Shown: positions 52,642 to 60,807 of the stretch, piece after piece
Layout: the number at the start of each line of letters is the position of its first letter
Numbering within the stretch: position 1 is the stretch's first letter
NCBI GenBank assembly: GCA_022841705.1
Contig: JALHQZ010000002.1
Coordinates: 434,001 to 498,000 of the forward strand
Length of the DNA stretch: 64,000 nt
Origin: Pirellulales bacterium
GTDB taxonomy: Bacteria > Planctomycetota > Planctomycetia > Pirellulales > Lacipirellulaceae
Reading direction: 5' to 3'
The notes under the pieces: generated by a model
Database searches by the model: none
The model's input: only the letters and a program-made list of their open reading frames with translations
Told to the model about the DNA's origin: nothing
Position numbers and translations under genes: made by a program

Positions 52642-53008
52642 GGCTAACCTGGTACGGCCGACGCACAAACGGTTGAAGGTGAGCGACGTATCACGTTGGA
52701 TCTTCAGATCGGCGATTTCGTGCCGTCGCCACATTAACCGAATCGTTCGCAGCCCATGAGGGCGTGTCCTGGGGCAAGCCGCGTGTCATTACTACGCGAA
52801 GATGACGAAGCACGACCGGATGCCGCTGCTAGTGGGGCAGGAGATCTGAGCGGGGCGGTGCTGATTTAATTTGTTCAAGTGCCCGCTTGATTGATGGCGG
52901 CCCGAGGCAGCGGTTCCGCGCGAACCTATTGGCAATCAATGCGTCACCTGGCAATGATAACGAATCTGGGGATTTGCTGGTCCAGCCAGCAAGCGAGATA
53001 ATTGGGTC
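52642..53008. other. Intergenic region with a 15-base sequence shared with 58411
   Basis: No gene was recognised in these 367 bases. ATGAGGGCGTGTCCT at 52756-52770 recurs exactly at 58411-58425, in another gene-free stretch. Both may be leftover insertion-sequence ends; the sequence is otherwise featureless. Confidence 0.4.
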
Positions 53009-53326
53009 ATGCCTAGCGAATACCAAAACCCCGGTCCCAGCCGCGAAGAAATTGACGCCAGCCAAGGTTTAATCCTTCTCGAATTCGGCACAGGCTGGTG
53101 TGGCTACTGCCAAGCCGCCGCGCCCGCCATTGCCCAATCCCTCGACGAGTTTCCGAACGTCCAGCACATTAAGATCGAAGATGGCCCCGGCCGCCGGCTC
53201 GGCCGATCCTTCCGCGTAAATCTCTGGCCCACGGTCATCCTCCTCAAAGACGGCCAAGAAATCGCCCGCATTATTCGCCCCGAATCGGACGATGACCTCC
53301 GCCCCGCGCTACAAAAGATTTCATGA
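53009..53326 (+). CDS. Thioredoxin-like protein
   Basis: A 105-residue thioredoxin fold protein without signal peptide, hence cytoplasmic. The redox site is WCGYC (Cys31 and Cys34) preceded by LILLEFGTGW; the cis-proline is in NLWPTVILLKDGQEI. The CGYC pair instead of CGPC implies a less reducing potential than housekeeping thioredoxin. The start is the ATG at 53009, with no strong ribosome site. It is not next to a reductase. Confidence 0.88.
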   Translation: MPSEYQNPGPSREEIDASQGLILLEFGTGWCGYCQAAAPAIAQSLDEFPNVQHIKIEDGPGRRLGRSFRVNLWPTVILLKDGQEIARIIRPESDDDLRPALQKIS

Positions 53327-53332
53327 TTGTAG

Positions 53333-53506
53333 CACCACCGGGATCCCCGGTTTGTTGAGGACCGACTACTCTGTCTGCATCCCTCGTTCGGCAGCATCCG
53401 CATTGCGATCCGAGAATTGGTGGAACTGGGTCTGCTTGATCCAGAGGGGGAAAGCAAAGTCGTCCGGCTGGCGTTTGACGCGGATCGGCGACGCAGCTCA
53501 GGGTAA
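53333..53506 (+). pseudogene. Short coding remnant, winged-helix-like
   Basis: A 57-codon open stretch has no ATG, GTG or TTG at a sensible start but reads like real protein: DPRFVEDRLLCLHPSFGSIR followed by IAIRELVELGLLDPEGES and KVVRLAFDAD. The middle resembles a winged-helix pattern. It follows a stop immediately after the thioredoxin gene and is probably the 3' piece of a lost gene. Confidence 0.3.
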
Positions 53507-53577
53507 GTTTGCCCGAATGCTGACCGATTAGGTAAAATAGCGGCTGGTCACGGAAGTCCTGCTGGGGTCCTGATCTA

Positions 53578-53829
53578 ATGTCGCTGATCGTCACCAATTT
53601 AGTCATCTTGGACGACAGTCATGCGGTCGTGGGACCACAGGCTTGGCGAGTGGCCCTCAATTCCGATGGGGAGTGGCATCAGGCCATGCCTCTCGAGTTC
53701 TCCAGCGAGCGGGACGCGGAGCGAGCAAGGCGTGCGCTCGACCAAGCGGGGCTTTCCAGTGCGGTCGCGTTAAGGCGGGCCGGGCGAGCTGCTGTCCATC
53801 AGATCATGGTCGAATCGCTGGCGTGGTAG
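53578..53829 (+). CDS. Small hypothetical protein
   Basis: An 83-residue frame from an ATG at 53578. The sequence is protein-like, with a beta-rich N-terminal half (SLIVTNLVILDDSHAVVG, AWRVALNSDGEW) and a helical Ala/Arg-rich half (SERDAERARRALDQAGLSSA). No family is recognised, no strong ribosome site is seen and no neighbour suggests a role. Confidence 0.4.
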   Translation: MSLIVTNLVILDDSHAVVGPQAWRVALNSDGEWHQAMPLEFSSERDAERARRALDQAGLSSAVALRRAGRAAVHQIMVESLAW

Positions 53830-53838
53830 GGAAGGGAT

Positions 53839-53892
53839 AGCCGAAACTTTCCATTTGGAATGAGCCTAGAAAATCTCCAGACTCGCAATCCT
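53839..53892. repeat. Degenerate direct repeat, copy 1
   Basis: AGCCGAAACTTTCCATTTGG, GAGCCTAGA and CCAGACTCGCAATCCT match 54902-54955 in order, about 80 percent identical over 54 bases. The two copies lie on either side of the PEP-CTERM gene at 54162-54800. The remaining sequence up to 54161 shows no gene. Confidence 0.7.
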
Positions 53893-54161
53893 GTATTGAT
53901 TACTAAACGCTCTTCTTCCGGAGTCTCCCGCGGCGTTTGTCGCGTGACGTGATCGATTCGTGGGGCGGTGAGCTGCAACTGATCGCGAAGTTTTCGGATG
54001 GGATGCAGCGGGCGATTAAGTTAACGCCCGAGAGCGTAACTCCGATGGTTGAGTAACGCGGGATCAAGGCGTCGGGAACCGCTTTCTACTTTGATCTGCC
54101 GAACTACCCTGAAAATAGTGGCACGTTGAGCTACCGGTTCACGACACTTTTGTTCCAAGGG

Positions 54162-54800
54162 TCAACCGAGGACTCGTCTCTTACAGATGGCGGTCATGAA
54201 CGCGGCGGCGATGATTGCCGAGAACAGTGTACCAGGTTCGGGAACGGCCATGAGATCGCTGCTGGGGACGGTTCCAGCAAAAACATAGAAGATGGATGAG
54301 AGTGAACCTTGAAACGGCGACAGATCAAAGCCTGGAAATTGACCTGGCAATTGGTCGCGGGTCACGACCGCAGAGTAGTCCGCGGGATAGATAGTACCCG
54401 AGGCGCCTTCAAACGCTTCGTTCGAAAAAATTGCTTGCGGCGCGGCGGAATCGAATCCGGCAAGCAGCAATTCCGTCGACGCGGGATTGGGATCGAGACC
54501 GTAGAACGTTGTGATTCGCAAGTCACCAACAAAATCCGGAGTCGACGCTGACATATAGAAAACGCCGCGGACGTTGACGCCGCTGGAGCTCTCGTCGACG
54601 ACAGCCTTAACGTTGTCCTTAATACAGTATCCTTTGCTGCCTTTGCCGCCGGACTGGCGGGCCACGGAGTTGGTTGCGGGCGTGAGGGTTTCTCGGAGGT
54701 CGTTGTACGGCCCGGCGATAACGGCAAGGGCTACGCGGGGCGCCAACATTGTAAGCGTCGCCAACAAGGCCAACGCAAGCCAACGAGAGTGTGTGTTCAT
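54162..54800 (-). CDS. PEP-CTERM protein of unknown function
   Basis: A 212-residue secreted protein. ATG at 54800 gives a signal peptide (MNTHSRWLALALLATLTMLA, cut after RVALA); a longer frame adds a leader without a role. The body is all-beta in appearance with no recognised domain (GYCIKDNVKAVVDESSSGVN, STELLLAGFDSAAPQ). The tail is AVPEPGTLFSAIIAAAFM then CKRRVLG. It lies between two degenerate direct repeats (53839 and 54902), which may mark it as a movable cassette. Confidence 0.75.
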   Translation of the reverse strand: MNTHSRWLALALLATLTMLAPRVALAVIAGPYNDLRETLTPATNSVARQSGGKGSKGYCIKDNVKAVVDESSSGVNVRGVFYMSASTPDFVGDLRITTFYGLDPNPASTELLLAGFDSAAPQAIFSNEAFEGASGTIYPADYSAVVTRDQLPGQFPGFDLSPFQGSLSSIFYVFAGTVPSSDLMAVPEPGTLFSAIIAAAFMTAICKRRVLG

Positions 54801-54901
54801 GAGCGTGTTCCAAATCAAGGTGGTCAAAGGCTGCGAGTAGCGGTTTCGATGGTAGCCGTTGCCGGCGAAGATTGCAAATATCACCGGACAAAAAAGGTGT
54901 C

Positions 54902-54955
54902 AGCCGACATTTCCCATTTGGGTTGAGCCTGGAACCTATCCAGACTCGCAATCCT
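54902..54955. repeat. Degenerate direct repeat, copy 2
   Basis: AGCCGACATTTCCCATTTGG, GAGCCTGGA and CCAGACTCGCAATCCT correspond to copy 1 at 53839-53892. Directly upstream, AAAAAAGGTGTC is the kind of sequence seen at ends of small mobile elements. Nothing else is recognisable between 54801 and 55196. Confidence 0.7.
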
Positions 54956-55196
54956 CGGAGTTATAACAACGCGCCGCCCCCCCGTGTCTAGCGCGTTGCG
55001 ATTTATTGGACATTCTTCCGCCTTCCAGTCCGAACAGGCCGCGATTCGAGGCGGGGATTGGGCCAGCCGGAGCGTTTTTCAGCATGACTCTGTGGATCAG
55101 CCCAGACCTGCTCCCTGAGGACCCCCGTTTTCCACTCTTCAATCTGCTCATGCGTCACGTCACCTGACCAGCGGCGAGGGAATCGCCAACCCCGCG

Positions 55197-55319
55197 ATGC
55201 GTTCGAGGATGCCGGTCGATGATCCGCTGGGACGGAGCAACTACGTCTGCCGCCACTGCCAGGGCCGGTTCGAGATGGACTGGGGAGCGGAAACTGTTCG
55301 CCGGCGAACGACCGACTGA
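55197..55319 (+). pseudogene. Short zinc-knuckle-like fragment
   Basis: A 40-codon frame from ATG 55197 reads DDPLGRSNYVCRHCQGRFEM then DWGAE, with one CxxC pair as in half of a zinc ribbon. It is too short and lacks a second pair, so it is probably part of a decayed gene rather than a functional protein. Confidence 0.2.
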
Positions 55320-55679
55320 GGTGACTGGCTGTGTATCTTCGGCGTTGGAATCCTGCCCCCAAGACTTTTTCGAATCGCCCCAACTCCGCTTACGCTCCCA
55401 AGCCAAACGCGCTCAATGACACCCGCGCACCCGACGACATGCGCTGTAGGGCGCTCCCGCGCTCGGAGCGTTGCTGACGGCTCCCTAGGCCTGCGCGAGC
55501 AACTGCGCGTGAGCGGGGCGCTCTCGCGCTCGCAGCACCAGAGCACCAAACGCACGCGGAAATCACTTGCCGCGATCCTCGACCACTCCACACGGCTGCC
55601 AACGCGACGATGTTCTGCTAAGATGGGCTGCAACTTCGGTTCGATCGGTACTCGACATTCCCAGAGTTGGAGGCATCTG

Positions 55680-56432
55680 ATGGCGATCTCGATGGTGCGG
55701 GCGAAGACGTTGTGCAGCGCAAGCGAGCTGGCATTGGTGAAGGCCAGCACGCGGCAGGAAATTGGCGGGCACACGGCGGCGCAGTTGAAGCAAAAAGAAA
55801 CGCGGGCCCGAAAGCTCCGCGACAAATGGCGTGATCTCGCGACGAGCCAGAAGCGATCGACCCAAGCGAAGGTCGGCAACCGAGACGCCGATTACAACAA
55901 GAACTCGGCCGAGAAAACGGCCCTATTTGACGAAGTGCTGACCCGCTTCTCGGCGCAGCTGGCCAAGCAGGAAGCGGCTGGCAAGACACCAGGCCCGCTG
56001 GGACGGCAACGTTCGACGAAGACAGCGCGGTCGCGCACCCATCGGGCGGTACGGGCCGAAACGCGGAGCGAATTGGCTGAAGCAAAACTCACGCTGAAGG
56101 CGAAAGCGAAGGCGGCAGCCCCGGCCTCGGTGAAGAAGCCGAAACCCGCAGCGCCGAAGATTAAAGCTGCCGCTGAACCTGCTGCAACGGTCATGCCGCC
56201 GACCGCTGAACCAAAGCAGAAGGCAAAACGGCCACAGCCTGTCGTCGGCGTCCACGCCACGGCGCTCGAAGCCGGCCGCAAGGCACAGGGTCTCCGCGTC
56301 ACGAAGCAGACCCAGCTCGCGGCCCGAACCGCCGCCAAGCAGGACCGGATTAAGGCCAGCGGACTCGTGCGAATCCAAAAGAATCGCTCGGCAGCGAACA
56401 AACGCAGTCAGGGGCGGCGCGACTCGCGGTGA
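55680..56432 (+). CDS. Basic Lys/Ala/Pro-rich protein, possibly DNA-associated
   Basis: A 250-residue protein. ATG at 55680 is chosen because GGAGG lies six bases upstream; the frame is open far upstream without similarity. The N-terminal 90 residues look like a helical domain (GHTAAQLKQKETRARKLRDK, WRDLATSQKRSTQ, KTALFDEVLTRFSAQLAK). The remainder is low-complexity, rich in Lys, Ala, Pro and Arg (KAKAKAAAPASVKKPKPAAP), like the tails of bacterial histone H1-like proteins, and may bind nucleic acid. I recognise the LRDKWRD helix as a type seen in planctomycete hypothetical proteins but cannot name a function. Confidence 0.7.
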   Translation: MAISMVRAKTLCSASELALVKASTRQEIGGHTAAQLKQKETRARKLRDKWRDLATSQKRSTQAKVGNRDADYNKNSAEKTALFDEVLTRFSAQLAKQEAAGKTPGPLGRQRSTKTARSRTHRAVRAETRSELAEAKLTLKAKAKAAAPASVKKPKPAAPKIKAAAEPAATVMPPTAEPKQKAKRPQPVVGVHATALEAGRKAQGLRVTKQTQLAARTAAKQDRIKASGLVRIQKNRSAANKRSQGRRDSR

Positions 56433-57104
56433 ACCTTGAAAGCAGTTGAGCAAGTTTGGACGCGATTTGCTGTCAGATTGCGCGGTCCCCAATTGTAAAC
56501 AGATAATTCTCACGGGATCTGACGACAATGTGGGCTACACGGCCGCCCACAGCGCTCGTAATGTGCAGCTGGTCGTGACGCGGCTCCTGGGCCCATGTGA
56601 ACTACGCGTGCGCTAGCGCCCCTCCTGAGCGCTACTGTGCGGTGGGCGCCGGAGCGTGATATTTCACGCATCAGCACGGAGTTGAGGATTCAGCACTTCG
56701 AGGCCGACTTCATTTGGTCGATTAAGTCGGATTGGGGGCAGTCGATTTCAAGCCCGGATCAAATTGCCGCGGTCGGCAGGCGCGCCAAGTTGGCGGGTCG
56801 ATCGGGGACGAAGGTCGGCGCTAGTAATCTCGCCGTAGGATTACGTGAGGTGATCTCCGCCCGGCTGGCAAAAAGAACCTTCTGGCTACAGTTCTCATCG
56901 CCGGGAGGGTACTGATTTCGCAGACCTTCAACCCATAACTGCGTCTGACCTCGCGTCAGCCAGGACGGCATCGCGGGCTGGGAGCGGATCCAGCTCAATT
57001 CATCGGAGAATTACTGTCGGTCACGTCTTCCGCAGCCAAGCGCTGTCCGCCTACAATTTGTGACCGCGTCCGTTCCAACCTGCTCCAACTTTCGAGACGA
57101 TCGT
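56433..57104. other. Gene-free stretch
   Basis: About 670 bases between the basic protein gene and the ecotin gene. Only short frames without protein character occur (for example 56637-56915). No repeat, RNA or terminator was recognised. Confidence 0.4.
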
Positions 57105-57638
57105 ATGAGTGCCATCAATGACCGTACGAATCCCTTAATGCTGAGGGCTAGCTATTTGTGCTGGCGGGGATGGCTGCTGTCGGTCTGCTTCGCGATCGGT
57201 TCAGCCGGGGGCGCCACCCTCGCCGCCGACAATATGCAGGCCTTTCCGCCGGCTGCTGAGGGAATGGTGCGATACGTGTTCCAGCCGCCAGAACAGGAGG
57301 ATGAAGCGGCGTTCAAGTTGGAGCTGATGGTAGGGAAAATGGTGCACACCGATCAAGCCAATCGCTACTTCTTCGGCGGTGAAATTGTCGAGGAAACGAT
57401 CGAAGGCTGGGGCTTCCCCAAGTATGTCGTCAATGAGGTGGGGCCAATGGCCGGGACGCTCATCGCCGTTGACCCCACCGAGCCGAAGCTCGACCGCTTC
57501 GTCACGCTCGGCGGTGGGCCGTTTCTTATTCGCTATAACAGCAAACTGCCAGTCGTCGTGTACGTACCCGAGGGGTTCAAGGTACGCTACCGGGTCTGGA
57601 AGGCCGAGGGCGAGACGAACTCGATGAAGCAGGGCTAG
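57105..57638 (+). CDS. Ecotin-like serine protease inhibitor
   Basis: A 177-residue exported protein. ATG at 57105 gives an export signal (MLRASYLCWRGWLLSVCFAI, then GSAGGATLAA, cut near residue 41). The mature part aligns with Escherichia coli ecotin: AAEGMVRYVFQPPEQEDEAA, ETIEGWGFPKYVVNEVGP, IRYNSKLPVVVYVPEGFKV, RYRVWKAEGE. Ecotin dimers inhibit trypsin-like and elastase-like proteases in the periplasm. In the reactive loop the P1 Met of E. coli is Leu119 (GTLIAV), and neither cysteine of the ecotin disulfide is conserved. The gene overlaps the convergent DUF998-like gene by four bases. It probably protects against host or predator proteases. Confidence 0.92.
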   Translation: MSAINDRTNPLMLRASYLCWRGWLLSVCFAIGSAGGATLAADNMQAFPPAAEGMVRYVFQPPEQEDEAAFKLELMVGKMVHTDQANRYFFGGEIVEETIEGWGFPKYVVNEVGPMAGTLIAVDPTEPKLDRFVTLGGGPFLIRYNSKLPVVVYVPEGFKVRYRVWKAEGETNSMKQG

Positions 57639-58327
57639 GCGACCGTGTCCGTCACAACGTTCTGCGTGGTGGCATATGAAAGTACCCAGCACCATAAGAA
57701 CATCACAGCGAACCCAACTCGTTGCCCAACGCCAGGAGTCTGCGCCAGGAATGCGTTTGAGGCGAAAGCGGGCAGGATGAGCAAGCCGACCGAGATACAT
57801 GCGATGATGGCATTCCTAGAGGCTCCGAGGCGAGCTAAAGCGAGCGGCCAGACACACGCCGCCCAGATAAAGGCGACCGGGCCGAGCAGGACGAAGACAG
57901 CGTGTGCGATAGTCCAGGGGCTCTGTAGACGCAACTCAAAGTCTGCGGGGATTGCGGTCGCCGCGAATGTGATGCCCAGAGCCATGACGCTTTGCCCCCC
58001 TGTTGACTGGACTTCACGTCGCAAAAGAAGCTGCTGTAAACCGATTCCGAAAAACAAAATAGCTCCTCCCGTTAAGAAGAAGCCAAGCGTATTCCAAATC
58101 GCTGCGTAAGGTGCTCCGAATGCCCCAAGTTCGCTGACAGCCTTGGTTAGGTGGGAGTATCCTGGCTGTAGAGCTGCCAGCCCAAAGAGGCACGCGAAAA
58201 ACCAAAGGCCGACGAGTTTTCCGAGCTGTAATCGATAATCTTTCATGTCTTGCGTGCCAACCGGGTGGTAGTCGTCAGCCGAAGTCCTATACGTATCAGC
58301 TCCGGTATTCGCTCGGCTCAGCTTCAT
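57635..58327 (-). CDS. DUF998-like integral membrane protein
   Basis: A 230-residue membrane protein from ATG 58327 (ATG 58246 would start directly at the first transmembrane helix and is equally plausible). About six hydrophobic helices are visible, for example LVGLWFFACLFGLAALQPG, ALGITFAATAIPADFEL and VLLGPVAFIWAACVWPLAL. TKAVSELGAFGAPYAAIWNT, with the SELGA motif and Asn, is the hallmark of DUF998. Function unknown. Convergent with the ecotin gene. Confidence 0.78.
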   Translation of the reverse strand: MKLSRANTGADTYRTSADDYHPVGTQDMKDYRLQLGKLVGLWFFACLFGLAALQPGYSHLTKAVSELGAFGAPYAAIWNTLGFFLTGGAILFFGIGLQQLLLRREVQSTGGQSVMALGITFAATAIPADFELRLQSPWTIAHAVFVLLGPVAFIWAACVWPLALARLGASRNAIIACISVGLLILPAFASNAFLAQTPGVGQRVGFAVMFLWCWVLSYATTQNVVTDTVA

Positions 58328-58875
58328 CTTGCCGACGATTCCTAACTCGAAATTCTGGGTGCTTCAGAGTAAAACTCCGACTTTTGTCGGATAGCTACGC
58401 CATCCAACAAATGAGGGCGTGTCCTTAGTCATCAAGCAAGAGGCCCCAAACTCGATAAACGGCGAGAAAGTTCAAGCACTCACGCTTTTTGAACCGGCGG
58501 TAATGGCGGGGTGTCTACGACGGAAAGACTAAATCACCCCAATCGCTTCCCTTCGATGAGTCGCCGAGCCAGAATCAAATCATCCCCCGATTCCAACCGC
58601 GTGCTGCCGTGGCCCCAATCATCGAAACCCTTGCCCTCCGTCTCAAACTCATCAGCCGGACCTCCCCTGGAGCCGTCGCTCCGTGGCAGGCTTGCCTCGA
58701 CGTGCCGTTCGGAATTTCACCCTGGCAGGCGTGGATGCTGTTAACTATAAGCGAATGTACCGGAAAGCATGGCTTCAATTCATCTCGACGGTTTGAAGTC
58801 GCGTACGCCCCCATTACGGCGACATAGGCAAGAACCGCCGCAGTCGTAGAAACCAGAATACCGTGCAATCACTTA
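58328..58875. other. Gene-free stretch with possible insertion-sequence end
   Basis: No intact gene. ATGAGGGCGTGTCCT at 58411-58425 is shared exactly with 52756-52770. Frames further on (58511-58830) do not look like proteins. Confidence 0.4.
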
Positions 58876-59442
58876 ATGACTCCGAGCATCATTGTTGTCT
58901 CCGGATTACCTCGCTCGGGCACATCGCTACTGATGCAAATGCTCAGCGCTGGGGGCGCGACGCTCCTTACCGACAGTCAGCGGGAAGCCGACGACAATAA
59001 TCCCAAGGGGTATTTTGAGTTCGAGCCGGTGAAGTCACTCGCATCGGGCGCACCGTGGATTGCCGATGCCCGTGGGAAGGCAATCAAAGTAATTTCGCAG
59101 TTGCTTGAGCATTTGCCGTTCACCGAGCGGTACCGTGTGCTGTACTTACATCGCAACTTGGAGGAAGTGCTCTCTTCCCAGCAAGCCATGCTCCTGCGTC
59201 TCGGCCAGCCGGCGCCGCCCCAGGCGGCGGTAAGGGCGGCGTTTGAGCGGCACTTAGCGCAGATTCAGCCGTGGCTCGCGGCGCAAGCCCATGTGAGTTG
59301 CTTTCCGCTGGAGTTTGCTGAGGTGATCGCGCGGCCGGTTGATGTGGCGGCGAGCATCGCCGAGTTTCTGGAGCTCGAACTCGACGCGAAGCAAATGGCG
59401 GATGCGGTTGATCCGGCCCTGTACCGCCAGCGCCGGACGTAA
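58876..59442 (+). CDS. Small sulfotransferase-like protein
   Basis: A 188-residue protein whose start IIVVSGLPRSGTSLLMQML is the 5'-phosphosulfate-binding loop (PRSGTS) of PAPS-dependent sulfotransferases. YRVLYLHRNLEEVLSSQQAM is the second PAPS site (3'-phosphate binding Arg and Ser). At under 200 residues it is shorter than most family members but complete at both ends. Such proteins may sulfate glycans or lipids, and sulfated polysaccharides are typical planctomycete substrates and products. It is convergent with the DUF1559 gene at 59454. Confidence 0.85.
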   Translation: MTPSIIVVSGLPRSGTSLLMQMLSAGGATLLTDSQREADDNNPKGYFEFEPVKSLASGAPWIADARGKAIKVISQLLEHLPFTERYRVLYLHRNLEEVLSSQQAMLLRLGQPAPPQAAVRAAFERHLAQIQPWLAAQAHVSCFPLEFAEVIARPVDVAASIAEFLELELDAKQMADAVDPALYRQRRT

Positions 59443-59453
59443 ACGACATCGGC

Positions 59454-60539
59454 TCAGAGCTCGCCGGCGGCGATGACCTCTTGGCCTTTAATGGTCGAGA
59501 GCGATTGAAACAGCTTGAGGTCAATTTCTTTCTTAAGGGCGTGAACGGAACCGTCGACGAAGGCGAATTGCACCACGCCACCGGTGTGCAATGAACCGTA
59601 GTACGACCACTTGGTGTCGTATTGAGCGCCGTTTTTATTCTCGCTCGAAAGATCAAGCCCGAATGCGGCCGGCAGTGTTCCCCAGCCGGCCCACGCGTTT
59701 CCTTGTGTAAAGCCGCCAAAGGTACCAGCCACAAAGGCATCGGGAATCCCCGTGCCATTCGTTCCGGGCGCTTCACCGAACATCAACGTCTGGGAAGCTC
59801 CGTCAGTCACTTTACCGAGCCGGGTCTTCGAGCGTATGCCGAACACGCCGATCAACTCTTTATCTACTACCTGCTTTCCATAGCCCATATCGTAAACCAA
59901 GTTGGGGCCAACTTGCCCCCAAACCCCAGAGCAACCCAGGTAGTGCGTCAGCCCCAGCTGGGTTGTTTCGGGCTTCCATTGATCGGACTGCAAGATCAAG
60001 TAGCCCAACGACAGTTTCCCGTAGGACTTATCAAGGATTGCCGTCTGCGGCAACTCGGCCGGCGCGCTAGGACAAAGCAGGCCGCCGAGCGTTGTTTGAG
60101 CGGTGGTCCAAGCGAAAGCATCGACGGAGTAGTTGTCATCGCGTTGATCGATTCCGATGTTCAAGGTCTTAGTGAACTGATCGGCAACCGTGGTCGCCTC
60201 CATGTAGGAGAGCAAATACGGGAATACGCCGGACAGTTGATGGGGGCCCTTCGCGTCACTGGCGGCCTCCGGCCTATTGAAATTGGTGCCCGCCAAGTAG
60301 CCCGGGGGAAGTCGTTGATTGGCCGATTCATAGTTCAGCGATGCGAGCGCGATTTGCCGGACGTTATTCGAACAGGAAGATCGCCGCGCTGCTTCGCGGG
60401 CCGTTTGCACAGCGGGTAACAACAGCGCAACCAAGATGCCAATGATCGCGATCACCACCAACAGCTCCACCAACGTGAATCCTTTAGCACTGCGACCGGC
60501 CGTCCAGTCGCGCCGGGCCAGAAAATTACGAAGCGACAT
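59454..60539 (-). CDS. DUF1559 prepilin-like protein
   Basis: A 361-residue DUF1559 protein. The ATG at 60539 has AGGAG (60547-60551) at good spacing. Prepilin-like [20 protein letters not shown] is at residues 19-38, then [20 protein letters not shown]. The C-terminal signature is [20 protein letters not shown], a variant of H-GG-NVxxxDGSV. It overlaps the upstream lipoprotein gene by 14 bases, as in other DUF1559 units. Presumed pseudopilin-like; function unproven. Confidence 0.88.
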   Translation of the reverse strand: MSLRNFLARRDWTAGRSAKGFTLVELLVVIAIIGILVALLLPAVQTAREAARRSSCSNNVRQIALASLNYESANQRLPPGYLAGTNFNRPEAASDAKGPHQLSGVFPYLLSYMEATTVADQFTKTLNIGIDQRDDNYSVDAFAWTTAQTTLGGLLCPSAPAELPQTAILDKSYGKLSLGYLILQSDQWKPETTQLGLTHYLGCSGVWGQVGPNLVYDMGYGKQVVDKELIGVFGIRSKTRLGKVTDGASQTLMFGEAPGTNGTGIPDAFVAGTFGGFTQGNAWAGWGTLPAAFGLDLSSENKNGAQYDTKWSYYGSLHTGGVVQFAFVDGSVHALKKEIDLKLFQSLSTIKGQEVIAAGEL

Positions 60540-60738
60540 TCGATTGCTCCTGGTTTCCTGAAGAAGGCGCGGGCGAATTGGGCTCGAGCGGAGTCAGCCG
60601 ATCGCTCGCTGTTGGCAAGGGCGTGGGGTTTTCCGGAGGCGTCACCTTGGGAGGCCCGCCACAACCGAGAGCGAAAACTACAATCCCTTTCCAACAGGGA
60701 AATCGCTGGGCGAACAGCTGTGAGTGGTTTTTCTTCAT
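60526..60738 (-). CDS. Small proline-rich lipoprotein
   Basis: A 70-residue protein from ATG 60738 (ATG 60765 also possible). GIVVFALGC ends in a lipobox with Cys near residue 26; the mature part is short, Pro/Ser/Asn-rich and disordered ([20 protein letters not shown]). It overlaps the DUF1559 start, so the pair is translationally linked. Compared with the lipoproteins at 22767 and 24414 it lacks the transthyretin-like domain. Confidence 0.6.
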   Translation of the reverse strand: MKKNHSQLFAQRFPCWKGIVVFALGCGGPPKVTPPENPTPLPTASDRLTPLEPNSPAPSSGNQEQSNVAS

Positions 60739-60807
60739 GTAGTTTGGTGTACTGGGGTTTCTCATTTCCCAAGCTGACAAATTAACCCGCGAAGTCAAGA
60801 GACCCCG

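Noticed and set aside
53009..53326. Lipoprotein or periplasmic thiol-disulfide exchange protein
   Set aside because: The thioredoxin-like protein has no signal peptide or lipobox and starts close to the fold, so a cytoplasmic thioredoxin is more likely.
55003..55406. Minus-strand frames with WADPQSHAEKRSGWPNP
   Set aside because: The piece is protein-like but short (about 50 codons), starts at a GTG without a ribosome site and overlaps other weak frames. It may be a remnant; not enough support to annotate.
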